Positions 1-7,592 of a stretch of DNA of 29,169 nucleotides are shown here, piece by piece. The position numbers and the translations under genes were made by a program. This DNA comes from a virus. The notes under the pieces were generated by a model. That model saw nothing but the letters and a program-made list of their open reading frames with translations. It was not told the origin of the DNA and ran no database searches. Position 1 is the first letter of the stretch, and each line of letters opens with the position of its first letter. The DNA lies in the IMG/VR virus record IMGVR_UViG_3300008448_013271, positions 1-29,169 of that record. One strand, written 5' to 3'.

Positions 1-1
1 G

Positions 2-67
2 GCAGGCGCGCGCGACGGCCGGGTTTTGCTATTCCTGAGGAAGGCCAAAGGGGGGCCAAAGAAGTAA
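2..67 (+). CDS. C-terminal end of an upstream gene (partial)
   Basis: This frame is open from the window edge and ends at TAA 65-67, 14 bases before the methyltransferase start. The 21 visible residues end in a basic stretch (FLRKAKGGPKK). No family can be recognised. The methyltransferase frame is also open to the window edge, so this may be a chance frame and the methyltransferase may begin further upstream. Confidence 0.3.
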   Translation, partial: AGARDGRVLLFLRKAKGGPKK

Positions 68-80
68 CAAAGGGGGGCCA
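47..80 (+). repeat. Direct repeat AAAGGGGGGCCA, 22 bp apart
   Basis: AAAGGGGGGCCA occurs at 47-58 and again at 69-80. The second copy supplies the purine-rich ribosome binding site of the methyltransferase gene (ATG at 82). The 22-base spacing is about two helical turns, which would suit a repressor site or RNA-level autoregulation. It could also be a duplicated ribosome binding site. Confidence 0.5.
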
Positions 81-81
81 C

Positions 82-1317
82 ATGGCCAAGAAAACTGTCG
101 CGCCGTGGCGGAACCGCATCGTTGAAACCGGCACGCTTGCTCCATCCCAAATCGTCCCGAACCCGGAGAACTGGCGTGAACACCCCGAAAAGCAACAGAA
201 GGCGATGACTGGCGCACTGGCTGAACTCGGATGGGTTCAGCCGGTGATCATCAACCGAACCACTGGACGACTGATCGACGGACACATGCGCGTTGCCCTG
301 GCCCTTCGACAAGGCGAAGAAGCGGTCCCTGTCTCTTGGGTAGAGCTAAACGAAAACGAAGAGCGTCTTGCGCTCGCCACTATCGACCCGCTTGGCGATC
401 TTGCCAAGACCAGCGACGACGACCTTCGTCAGTTGCTTGAGCAGCTGACCGTCAGCGAAAAAGATCTTGGGGAGTTCCTCTTCTCGCTGGACGAGATGGC
501 CGACTCGACCGGAGGCGAAAAAGAGGACGCGGAAGACAAGGTCGACCGAGCCGACGAACTTCAGCAGAAGTGGCAGGTTCAACCCGGAGATCTCTGGCAG
601 GCCGGAAAACACCGGATCATCTGCGGCAACAGTACAGACCAAGAAACAGTGGCCCGACTTCTCTCTGGCGCAAAACCCGGACTGATGGTCACCGATCCTC
701 CCTACGGCGTCAACTACGATGCCGAGTGGCGAGAGAACGCCGGACTTGCTCGACGAGGAACTGTTGCCAAAGGAAAAGTTGCGAACGATCACGAAGACGA
801 CTGGACAGAAAGCTATCGCCTATTCCCAGGAGACGTTGCCTATGTCTGGCACGCCGCTGAACACGGGGTCGTGGTCGCACGGGGGCTCGCCGACAACGCC
901 TTCGAGCTTCGCGCTCAAGTGATCTGGGCCAAATCTCAGCTGGTCATTTCTCGAAGGCACTATCATCCACAACACGAACCTTGCTGGTACGCGGTTCGAA
1001 AAGGGGCTTCGGCCAAATGGAACGGTGACAGGAAGCAGAGCACGCTCTGGGAGATTGATCACCGCAAGAGCGAGACCGGCCACTCAACGCAGAAACCAGT
1101 TCTCGCTATGTTGAAGCCGATCCACAACCATGACTTCGCTGAAGTCTACGATCCGTTCCTCGGATCTGGAACGACTCTCGTTGCCGCAGAGAAGTTGGGG
1201 CGAACTGGCTTCGGCGTCGAGCTTGAACCTAAATACGTTGCGGTCGCGCTTGATCGTCTTGCTGACCTTGGTCTGGAACCGAAGTTGATCCAACGAGATG
1301 GGAAGCCCGTCGAGTGA
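82..1317 (+). CDS. ParB-like nuclease domain/DNA methyltransferase fusion
   Basis: Probable SAM-dependent adenine-N6 or cytosine-N4 DNA methyltransferase. Residues 15-130 look like a ParB/Srx-type domain (IDGHMRVALA at 65-74). The catalytic motif DPPYG lies at 205-209, HSTQKPV at 334-340 and the SAM-binding motif DPFLGSGTT at 357-365. The order catalytic motif first, SAM motif last is that of the beta class. At 411 residues it is typical of phage ParB-methylase fusions. ATG at 82 follows an AAAGGGGGG ribosome binding site, but the frame stays open to the window edge. Its stop overlaps the GTG of the next gene by 4 bases. A sampled line of the gene is about 57% GC against about 70% in terL, suggesting later acquisition. 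The target sequence cannot be read from the protein. Confidence 0.9.
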   Translation: MAKKTVAPWRNRIVETGTLAPSQIVPNPENWREHPEKQQKAMTGALAELGWVQPVIINRTTGRLIDGHMRVALALRQGEEAVPVSWVELNENEERLALATIDPLGDLAKTSDDDLRQLLEQLTVSEKDLGEFLFSLDEMADSTGGEKEDAEDKVDRADELQQKWQVQPGDLWQAGKHRIICGNSTDQETVARLLSGAKPGLMVTDPPYGVNYDAEWRENAGLARRGTVAKGKVANDHEDDWTESYRLFPGDVAYVWHAAEHGVVVARGLADNAFELRAQVIWAKSQLVISRRHYHPQHEPCWYAVRKGASAKWNGDRKQSTLWEIDHRKSETGHSTQKPVLAMLKPIHNHDFAEVYDPFLGSGTTLVAAEKLGRTGFGVELEPKYVAVALDRLADLGLEPKLIQRDGKPVE

Positions 1318-1682
1318 AAGACGCGTTCGGCACTCCCGACTTCGGTCCGAAGCACCGTGGCAAAAACAACAACCGCCGCGGCAAAGCGTGGGAGAAGGAG
1401 ATCGCCGAACGCATCGGGGGCGAGCGCGTTGGACAAAAAGGTGGCAAGGACGACGTTCAACATGAGCGCTTCGCCATCCAGGCGAAGGTCGGCAAGATGT
1501 TCCCGGAGCGCTTCTGGTCCTGGCTCGGAGCCATTCCGACCAAGCCAGGTCAGCGCCGAGCGCTGATCGTTGGGGACGCACCGGGACCAGGACGACGGCG
1601 CCGAGCGATCGTCATCCTTGAACTTCGGGAGTGGGAAAAAGCAGAGGGCCTTGAGCCGCTCGACAAGGAGGACAACGGATGA
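1314..1682 (+). CDS. Small PD-(D/E)XK-like nuclease candidate
   Basis: Basic protein of 122 residues. GKAWEKEIAERIGG (23-36), an aspartate pair at 46-47 and AIQAKVG (54-60) reproduce the E-x(n)-D-x(n)-(E/Q)xK spacing of PD-(D/E)XK nucleases such as archaeal Hjc resolvases and VRR-NUC proteins. Candidate catalytic residues are E27 or E29, D46 or D47, Q56 and K58. It starts with GTG inside the methyltransferase stop and its own TGA overlaps the metK ATG, so the three genes are translationally coupled. It could act in recombination or resolution, or as a restriction-like partner of the methyltransferase. The family call is a motif reading only. Confidence 0.55.
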   Translation: MKDAFGTPDFGPKHRGKNNNRRGKAWEKEIAERIGGERVGQKGGKDDVQHERFAIQAKVGKMFPERFWSWLGAIPTKPGQRRALIVGDAPGPGRRRRAIVILELREWEKAEGLEPLDKEDNG

Positions 1683-2812
1683 ACAGGCAACTCACCAGCG
1701 AAAGCGTGACCATTGGCCACCCCGACAAGTTGGCCGACCAGATCAGCGACGCGATCCTTGACGCCCACCTGGCGCAGGATCCACTCGCGCGCGTGGCGTG
1801 CGAGACGGCGCTCGGCAACGGCACCGCCATGGTCTTCGGCGAGATCACCTCAGAGGCCGAGGTCGATCACGAGGCCGTTGCCCGTGATGTCATCCGCGCG
1901 GTCGGCTACAACGCCGAGACCGGCTTCGACCCCGACACCGCGCGCGTCATCGTCAACATCCGTCAACAGAGCCTCGACATCGCCCAGGCCGTCATCGGCG
2001 GTGCCGAGCTCGGCGCCGGCGACCAAGGCATCGTCTACGGCTACGCGACCGACGAGATCGGCAGTCTCTTGATCCCGGCGCCGCTCGCCATCGCGCACGA
2101 CCTCACGCGCATGCTCGTCGAGAAGCGTGAGACAGAAACGATCACCGGTCTCCGTCCAGACGGCAAGAGCCAGGTCAGCGTCACCTACGACCGAGACGGC
2201 GAGATCGCCTCGATCGACACGGTCGTCATCAGCGCCCAGCACGACGAAGGCAAGAGTCTCCAGGACCTGCGTCGCGAGCTCGAGGACGAGGTCCGGGCCC
2301 GCACGCCCATCGGCCTGTCGCCGATCGGGCGCGTGATCATCAATCCAGGTGGGCGCTTCGTTCTCGGCGGTCCGGCCGCCGACGCTGGCCTCACCGGCCG
2401 CAAGATCGTCGTCGACACCTACGGCGGAGCCATTCCGCACGGTGGCGGAGCGTTCAGCGGCAAAGACCCGACGAAGGTTGACAGGAGCGGAGCCTACGCC
2501 GCGCGACACGCGGCGCTCAACATCGTTGCCGCGGGGCTCGCACGCCGCTGCCAGATCTCGATCGCCTACGCCATCGGCCAGGCTGAGCCGGTCGCCGTCA
2601 CCGTCGACACCTTCGGTACCGGCCACCTGCGAGACGAGAACCTGGCCACGCTCGTCAAGGCGACCTTCGACTTCCGGCCAGGAGCGATCATCGAGCGCCT
2701 CGACCTTCGTCGACCAATCTACGCAGACACCGCGCGCAACGGCCACTTCGGGAACTACCGGTTCCCCTGGGAACAACCAAATGCCGTCGACGCACTCGAG
2801 GAGGTTGCCTGA
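1679..2812 (+). CDS. metK: S-adenosylmethionine synthetase
   Basis: Cytosolic enzyme making S-adenosylmethionine from methionine and ATP. At 377 residues it is close to the usual bacterial length of about 384. The signatures are intact: GHPDK at 13-17 (H14, D16 and K17 at the same numbers as E. coli MetK), GAGDQG with a following YGYAT, and GGGAFSGKDPTKVDRS, then NIVAAGLARRC and AEPVAVTVDTFGTG. No catalytic motif is missing, so it should be active. ATG at 1679 overlaps the previous stop (ATGA), and its TGA overlaps the next start (TGATG). A core-metabolism gene inside a phage operon, two genes after a SAM-consuming methyltransferase, suggests that the phage supplies its own SAM. The wider role in infection is inference. 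Confidence 0.96.
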   Translation: MNRQLTSESVTIGHPDKLADQISDAILDAHLAQDPLARVACETALGNGTAMVFGEITSEAEVDHEAVARDVIRAVGYNAETGFDPDTARVIVNIRQQSLDIAQAVIGGAELGAGDQGIVYGYATDEIGSLLIPAPLAIAHDLTRMLVEKRETETITGLRPDGKSQVSVTYDRDGEIASIDTVVISAQHDEGKSLQDLRRELEDEVRARTPIGLSPIGRVIINPGGRFVLGGPAADAGLTGRKIVVDTYGGAIPHGGGAFSGKDPTKVDRSGAYAARHAALNIVAAGLARRCQISIAYAIGQAEPVAVTVDTFGTGHLRDENLATLVKATFDFRPGAIIERLDLRRPIYADTARNGHFGNYRFPWEQPNAVDALEEVA

Positions 2813-3015
2813 TGCCCATCTACGAACTCGAGTGCCTACGCTGCTCCACCGTCGTCGAAATCCAGAAGACGATCACCGAAGAGGTCACCGAGCGCTTTCA
2901 CGAAGGGTGCGGCGGGGAGTTCCGCCGGATCTACAGCACGCCCGCCGTCGTCTACCAAGGCACCGGCTTCGCCAAGAAAGATCGACAAAAGGGAGGACCA
3001 AGTCATGGCCGCTAA
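2812..3015 (+). CDS. FmdB-type zinc-ribbon protein
   Basis: A 67-residue protein starting MPIYELECLRC, the opening typical of the FmdB/CxxC-type regulatory zinc-ribbon family. C8-x2-C11 forms the first zinc knuckle. The second is H30-x2-C33 followed by GG, in place of the usual CPxCG, so a CCHC site is likely. YQGTGFAKKD matches the conserved end of the family (FKGSGFYxTD). Family members are small proteins, often without a known role. It overlaps metK at the stop and the following gene by 11 bases. A link to metK or the methyltransferase is not established. Confidence 0.75.
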   Translation: MPIYELECLRCSTVVEIQKTITEEVTERFHEGCGGEFRRIYSTPAVVYQGTGFAKKDRQKGGPSHGR

Positions 3016-3388
3016 TCATTCACCGTTCCGCCGCTTCGTCGCACTCGCCAAGCGCCTCGGCCTGACCTCGGACTTCACGCTCGAGGATCGCGGGCAGCGG
3101 GCCGACGAAGACAGCTTCGCAATGGTCGAGTTCACGACCAACGCTCGGACCGCCGCGTTCTCCTACAACCCGGACCACTTCGATCGCGCATCCGAACAGA
3201 TCAAGAGCCTGGTCATCGCGCACGAAATCACGCACCTCCTTCTTCACGACGTCCAGGTTGCTGGCGAGCAGGCTATCGCCGCGCTGCCAGACGGGGCCGC
3301 GCGCTCGGTCGCCGGAGCCGCCTTCGAGCGACAGATCGAACTGGCCTGCGACCGGATCGGAAAGCTGATCATTGGAGGAACACGCTGA
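3005..3388 (+). CDS. HExxH metalloprotein, possible peptidase
   Basis: A 127-residue protein with a zinc-peptidase motif AHEITHLLLHD (H73, E74, H77, plus H81). A downstream helix, FERQIELACDRIGKL, offers E108 or E112 as third ligand, as in IrrE/ImmA-like and other small gluzincin-like proteins. No signal peptide or second domain is seen. ATG at 3005 has GGGAGG upstream and lies inside the end of the zinc-ribbon gene. It sits directly before the terminase genes (TGATG overlap). A role in cleaving a host or phage regulator is plausible but not shown. A non-proteolytic zinc protein is the alternative. Confidence 0.65.
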   Translation: MAANHSPFRRFVALAKRLGLTSDFTLEDRGQRADEDSFAMVEFTTNARTAAFSYNPDHFDRASEQIKSLVIAHEITHLLLHDVQVAGEQAIAALPDGAARSVAGAAFERQIELACDRIGKLIIGGTR

Positions 3389-3906
3389 TGGGACGACGCG
3401 GACCAGCACCAACACCAACCGCCATCAAGAAGGCGCGCGGAGAAACGCGGCCGAGCCGGATCGGCAAGAAGGAGATCGCACCGAAGGCGGTCGCGCATCT
3501 CGAGGCGCCAGAGGATCTCAGCGATGACGCCAAGCCGATCTGGATCGCTGTCGTCGACGCCATCGGCCACACCGGGGTGATCACGGCAGTCGATGTCGAG
3601 GCGCTTCGCGCCTACGCAGAAAGCGTCGCCACCTACCGCAAGGCGGCCAACATCGTCGCGCGCGGTGGGCCGATCATCAAGGGACGCAACGGGGAACTCG
3701 TGCGCAACCCGGCAATCATCGTGATGAAACAGGCCGGCGAAGCGTCGCGCGCTTGGGCTCGCGAGCTCGGGCTAACGCCGGCGAGCCGAGTCGGTCTCGA
3801 GGCGGTCGCAAGCCAGGGGCAGCACGCCGGAGCCAACGCCAAGCTCGACGCGATCCTCGCGGGGGCTGACATCGCAGCGCAGCTCCGCGAGGGGAAGGCA
3901 CACTGA
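3388..3906 (+). CDS. terS: Terminase small subunit, P27 family
   Basis: DNA-recognition subunit of the packaging motor. The N-terminus GRRGPAPTPTAIKKARGETR and the later LSDDAKPIWIAVVDAI and TPASRVGLEAVA stretches are characteristic of P27-type small terminases. The 172-residue length is normal. TGATG overlap with the HExxH gene and with terL directly downstream show a packaging operon. The packaging site itself cannot be located from this sequence. Confidence 0.88.
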   Translation: MGRRGPAPTPTAIKKARGETRPSRIGKKEIAPKAVAHLEAPEDLSDDAKPIWIAVVDAIGHTGVITAVDVEALRAYAESVATYRKAANIVARGGPIIKGRNGELVRNPAIIVMKQAGEASRAWARELGLTPASRVGLEAVASQGQHAGANAKLDAILAGADIAAQLREGKAH

Positions 3907-5405
3907 TGGCCCGCCGCCCGAAGGCGGCGACGCCGACCCACGGACAGCTGGCGATCGAGTTCATCGAGGCGTTCTGCCGCGTCCCCAAGGGCGAGATGGC
4001 CGGGCAGCTCATGAAGCTCCTGCCCTACCAACGCGAACTCCTTGAGCAGGCGTTCGAGATCGGAGCCGGCGGCACTCGCCGCTACCGTCGCGCGTTCTGG
4101 GGGATGCCGCGCGGGTCCGGCAAGTCGGGCCTCGCGTCTTCGCTCGCCCTCTTCGGCCTCTTCGACCCGCTCCACGTCGGAGCCGAGGTGGTCGTCGGGG
4201 CAGGCGACCGGCAGCAGGCCAGGATCATCTTCGACGCCGCCCGCCGGATGATCGAGCTCGACCCGATCCTCAGCGAACGGCTGCGCGTCTACAAGACGGT
4301 CATTGAAGAGCCGACGCGGGGCGGCACCTTCCGGGTGCTCTCAGCCGACGCACCGCGGGCTGAGGGTCTCAGCCCGAGTCTCGCAATCGTCGACGAGGTT
4401 CACGTCCAGCCGAACGACGACCTCTGGTCGGTGCTCTCCCTCGGAACCAGCAAGCGCCGCAACTCGCTCATCCTCGGCATCACGACCGCGGGCAAGAAGA
4501 CCGACAGCCACGGACGCGACTCCCTCGCCTACCGGCTCTGGCAGCTCGGCAACCAGATCGCCGACGGCGAGCGGACCGACCTCACCGACTTCCACTTCCG
4601 ATGGTGGGGCGCCGGTCCGAAGGACGACCCGAAGTCGCCCGAGACGTGGAAGAAAGCCAACCCGGCCTACGACATCCTCGTCCCCGCCGACGCCTTCGCG
4701 GCCGACGCCGCCGGCGGCGTTCCCTGGGACGACTTCCTCACCCGCCGCCTCAACCTCTGGGTCAGCAGCAACGAGTCGTGGCTCCCGCGCGGCTCGTTCT
4801 CCGACTGCTACGCGCCGCGTCGCATCCAGCCGGGCGAGCCGATCGTCGTCGGGTTCGACGGCGCCTTCAACGGCGACTGCGTCGCCTTGGTCGGCGCGAC
4901 CCTCGACGGCCACATCGAGCCACTCGGGCTCTGGGAGCGACCGATCGACGACCCGGCATACCAGGCGCCGATCGAGGAGGTCGAGGCCGCGATCCGCGAC
5001 CTCTGCCGCACCTACGATGTCAAGGAGATCGCCGCCGACCCATACCGTTGGGCGCGGTCGCTCCAGATCCTCGAGGCCGAGGGGCTGCCGGTCGTTCACT
5101 TCCCTCAGAACACCACGCGCATGACCCCCGCGACTTCGGGCTTCCGAGACTCGGTCATCACCAAGGCGCTGACCTGGGGCGGCGACGACAAGCTCGCCGC
5201 TGCCCTTCGACGCCACATCGAGGCCGCCACGATCCGCACGGACCGTGAAGGTCGGCAGAAGATGGCCAAGGAAAGCCGCGCCTCGGGCCGCCGGATCGAC
5301 CTTGCCGTCGCTGCCGTGATGGCGCTGTCGCGCGCTCGGTGGTATGCTACCGAAGGGAACAAACCAGACGAGAAGCCGAAGGTCAAGTTCTTCAGCTTCG
5401 ACTAA
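3906..5405 (+). CDS. terL: Terminase large subunit
   Basis: ATP-driven DNA-packaging motor with a headful or site-specific nuclease. ATPase part: Walker A GMPRGSGKSG at 66-75, Walker B LAIVDEVH at 159-166 and coupling motif GITTAG at 191-196. RNase H-like nuclease part: D318 in VVGFDGAF, D378 in IAADPYRW and D465 in RRIDLAVAA. The full 499-residue length and intact motifs suggest a functional enzyme. ATG overlaps the terS stop region (ACTGATGG). It is followed by a 59-base gap containing an inverted repeat and a recurring intergenic motif. Confidence 0.95.
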   Translation: MARRPKAATPTHGQLAIEFIEAFCRVPKGEMAGQLMKLLPYQRELLEQAFEIGAGGTRRYRRAFWGMPRGSGKSGLASSLALFGLFDPLHVGAEVVVGAGDRQQARIIFDAARRMIELDPILSERLRVYKTVIEEPTRGGTFRVLSADAPRAEGLSPSLAIVDEVHVQPNDDLWSVLSLGTSKRRNSLILGITTAGKKTDSHGRDSLAYRLWQLGNQIADGERTDLTDFHFRWWGAGPKDDPKSPETWKKANPAYDILVPADAFAADAAGGVPWDDFLTRRLNLWVSSNESWLPRGSFSDCYAPRRIQPGEPIVVGFDGAFNGDCVALVGATLDGHIEPLGLWERPIDDPAYQAPIEEVEAAIRDLCRTYDVKEIAADPYRWARSLQILEAEGLPVVHFPQNTTRMTPATSGFRDSVITKALTWGGDDKLAAALRRHIEAATIRTDREGRQKMAKESRASGRRIDLAVAAVMALSRARWYATEGNKPDEKPKVKFFSFD

Positions 5406-5413
5406 GCCCGCGA

Positions 5414-5448
5414 CGAGCGGGACGCTCGGGCGATCTATCAGGAAGACC
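5414..5448 (+). promoter_or_regulatory. Hairpin plus recurring intergenic motif, copy 1
   Basis: CGAGCG-GGA-CGCTCG (5414-5428) can form a 6-bp hairpin, and an alternative CCCGC/GCGGG pairing overlaps it. GCGATCTATCAGGAAGACC follows at 5430-5448, then AAGGAGG before the ATG at 5465. The same hairpin-plus-GATCTAWCAGGAG arrangement recurs at three further gaps. Function unknown; an RNA processing or translation-control element is an inference. Confidence 0.5.
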
Positions 5449-5464
5449 CGCAAGGAGGATCGAC

Positions 5465-5608
5465 ATGCTCTCAAACGCGTTCGAGGTGGCGGGCATCGTT
5501 CTCATCACCATCGCAGCCTGGTCCGTCGACCCCAGGCTCGGCACCTTCGTCGCCGGCATCGGATGCCTGATCGTCGGCCTGGCACTGGATAGGAGCACCC
5601 GCAAGTGA
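5465..5608 (+). CDS. Small two-helix membrane protein
   Basis: A 47-residue protein with two hydrophobic segments (about residues 6-20 and 27-42) separated by a short polar turn, so probably a small inner-membrane hairpin protein. ATG at 5465 is preceded by a strong AAGGAGG. The stop TGA overlaps the portal GTG by 4 bases, coupling the two. A longer in-frame opening from 5339 lies within terL and has no ribosome binding site, so it was not used. Small membrane proteins between terL and portal occur in other phages, but no function is known. Confidence 0.7.
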   Translation: MLSNAFEVAGIVLITIAAWSVDPRLGTFVAGIGCLIVGLALDRSTRK

Positions 5609-6966
5609 GCATCATCCGCCGCGCCCTTGGGCTCGAGGCCGAGACCCGACTCTTCCAAAGCACCTCCCTCATCCCACGACCGGGCGAAGGCTACGTCGGC
5701 GAGGCCGGGTCCCCGGTCAACGTCCAGACCGCCACCAGCCTCACCGCCGTCTGGGCCGCCGTCGGCCTGGTCGCCGACACCATCGCGAGCCTTCCGGCTG
5801 ACGTCTACCTCCGCCGCGGCGCCGCGCGCATCCCGCTCCGCCCACGCCCGAGCTGGCTCGACATCCCGGTCCCAGCCGATCCGAACTTCACGACCTGGAA
5901 CCATTGGCATCAGGTCGCCCTCTCGCTACTGCTCCACGGAAACAGCTACACCTACGTCATCCGCAATCGTCGCGGCGAGGTGGTCGAGGTTCGCGTCCTC
6001 AACCCGGAGCGCGTCGCCCCGACGATGATCAAGGACCCGAAGACCGGCGAGGAGATCGTCGCCTTCCAGATCCGCGCCAACGAAGGCAAAGAGGTCATCC
6101 TCGGGCCGAACGAGATCATCCACATCAAGCGCTGGACCAACCCAGGCGAGATCGTCGGCCTCAGCCCAATCGAGGCGTGCCGCACCAGCCTCGGCGGCAC
6201 GATCGCAACCGAGCAGTTCGGCGCGCGATGGTTCCGCAACTCCGGCGTCCCGTCGGGCGTCATCCAGGTCCCCGGCGAACTCACCGAAGAGCAGGCGGCC
6301 GAGATCGTCGGCGGTTGGCGCCGACGCCACAGCGGCAGCAACACGCCCGGCATCCTCACCGGCGGCGCGACCTTCCAGCCAATCCAGGTCAAGCCGGCAG
6401 ACATCGCCTGGCTCGACGCCCGCAAGTTCGGCATCGACGAAGTCTCGCGCATCTTCCGCGTCCCAACGACCAAGCTCAGCGGCGAGACCGGCAACCGCAG
6501 CTACAACAGCATCGAGGCCGATCAGACCGCGTTCGTCGTCGACTCGATCCGCCCGTGGCTTGAGCTCATCGAGCGCAGCTACCAGCGCATCGTTCCCGGC
6601 GGCGCGGACTCGTTCATCAAGTTCAACGTCGACGGCCTACTTCGCGGCGACGCGAAAAGCCGGTCCGAGGCATACGCCACGGGCATCCGCGCCGGCTACA
6701 TGACGGTCGCCGACGTCCGCCGACTCGAGGACCTCGCGCCATTGGGCGACGAACTCCGACAGCCGCTTCGTGAGGTCAACCTCGCGCCTGCCGCGCTTGC
6801 CGATCAGAAGCTACGCGCCGACACGGCCGCCTCGCTGATCGCCGCCGGCTTCGCGCCGGACGACGCCGCAAAGGCCGCTGGCATCGACATCCGCGCACCA
6901 CGCGTCGCCGCCGCAGTCAGCGAGGACGAGCCGCAGGTCGAAGAAACAGAAGAGGAGAACAGCTAA
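5605..6966 (+). CDS. Portal protein, HK97 type
   Basis: Dodecameric ring at the head vertex through which DNA enters. The 453 residues show the HK97-type portal pattern: SLTAVWAAVGLVADTIASLP near the N-terminus, LLLHGNSYTYVIRN, IIHIKRWTNPGEIVGLSPIE, then FRNSGVPSGVIQVPG and a DEVSRIFRVPTTKLSG segment. The GTG start at 5605 overlaps the preceding stop. The C-terminus is an acidic tail. It is followed, unusually, not by the protease but by a fibre cassette. Confidence 0.93.
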   Translation: MSIIRRALGLEAETRLFQSTSLIPRPGEGYVGEAGSPVNVQTATSLTAVWAAVGLVADTIASLPADVYLRRGAARIPLRPRPSWLDIPVPADPNFTTWNHWHQVALSLLLHGNSYTYVIRNRRGEVVEVRVLNPERVAPTMIKDPKTGEEIVAFQIRANEGKEVILGPNEIIHIKRWTNPGEIVGLSPIEACRTSLGGTIATEQFGARWFRNSGVPSGVIQVPGELTEEQAAEIVGGWRRRHSGSNTPGILTGGATFQPIQVKPADIAWLDARKFGIDEVSRIFRVPTTKLSGETGNRSYNSIEADQTAFVVDSIRPWLELIERSYQRIVPGGADSFIKFNVDGLLRGDAKSRSEAYATGIRAGYMTVADVRRLEDLAPLGDELRQPLREVNLAPAALADQKLRADTAASLIAAGFAPDDAAKAAGIDIRAPRVAAAVSEDEPQVEETEEENS

Positions 6967-6968
6967 CC

Positions 6969-7229
6969 ATGGCAACCGTACTATCCTATACCGTCAGCAC
7001 TACTCCGGTTCAGATCATCGCGCCGGTCGCCTGGGAGACTCGATGGGCGATCATCAGCCCACGCAACAGCGCCGATGTTCACATCGGACCGACCTCGGCA
7101 GTGACATCCTCTTCCGCCGCCCTAATCAAGGATCAATACCTCGAGCTGCCAATCCACGCCAACGAAGAGCTCTGGGTCGTCGCCGCAAGCAGCACCCACG
7201 TCGTTGACGTGATCATCACGGAGAACTGA
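6969..7229 (+). CDS. Small beta-rich virion protein candidate
   Basis: An 86-residue protein without charged clusters or membrane segments. The pattern of beta strands with VHIGPTSAVTSSSAAL and EELWVVAASSTHVVDVII resembles small phage proteins often found beside fibre genes, in which a bound or displayed beta sandwich is assumed. GAGGAGAA lies upstream of the ATG. It is the first gene of the fibre cassette. No experimental function is known to me for this type. Confidence 0.6.
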   Translation: MATVLSYTVSTTPVQIIAPVAWETRWAIISPRNSADVHIGPTSAVTSSSAALIKDQYLELPIHANEELWVVAASSTHVVDVIITEN

Positions 7230-7232
7230 TCG

Positions 7233-7589
7233 ATGCCAGCAGCACGCTACGACGTCCAGATCGAGCAGGGTGCGACCTTCGCACTCGACCTCAGCTACAC
7301 CGACGCCGCCGGCGATCCGGTCGATCTAACTGGCTGGGAGGCGCACGCGCAGTTCCGGCCGGACTACACCGAGGCGCCCATCCTCTCCATCACCCATGAC
7401 GACTACATCACGCTGGGCGATGACGACGGCACGGTCGAGGTTCGCGTTCCCGCGGCCGTCACTGAGGATCTTCCGGCGCCGGTCGCCGGGGTCTACGACC
7501 TCACACTCACGAACGTCAGCACCGGCTTCGTCATCCGACTGGTCGCGGGGCTCTACACAGTAAGTCCGGCCGTCACCCGGGAGGCATAA
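7233..7589 (+). CDS. p132/LtfC-like beta-sandwich protein
   Basis: A 118-residue protein opening with YDVQIEQGATFALDLSYTD and a following GDPVDLTGWEAHAQFR, which matches the QG-x-TF...DLTG-x-x-A-x-x-Q-x-R signature of the LtfC/p132/gp6 beta-sandwich family. In phage T5, p132 is a collar protein at the neck that serves as a fibre attachment point. The location next to portal and fibre genes would suit a neck or collar adaptor. Family assignment rests on this signature; a generic Ig-like structural protein is the alternative. Confidence 0.6.
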   Translation: MPAARYDVQIEQGATFALDLSYTDAAGDPVDLTGWEAHAQFRPDYTEAPILSITHDDYITLGDDDGTVEVRVPAAVTEDLPAPVAGVYDLTLTNVSTGFVIRLVAGLYTVSPAVTREA

Positions 7590-7592
7590 CTC

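Noticed and set aside
1850-2776. Minus-strand frame of 308 codons opposite metK
   Set aside because: Shadow of a gene with intact metK motifs; arises from GC-rich codon use.
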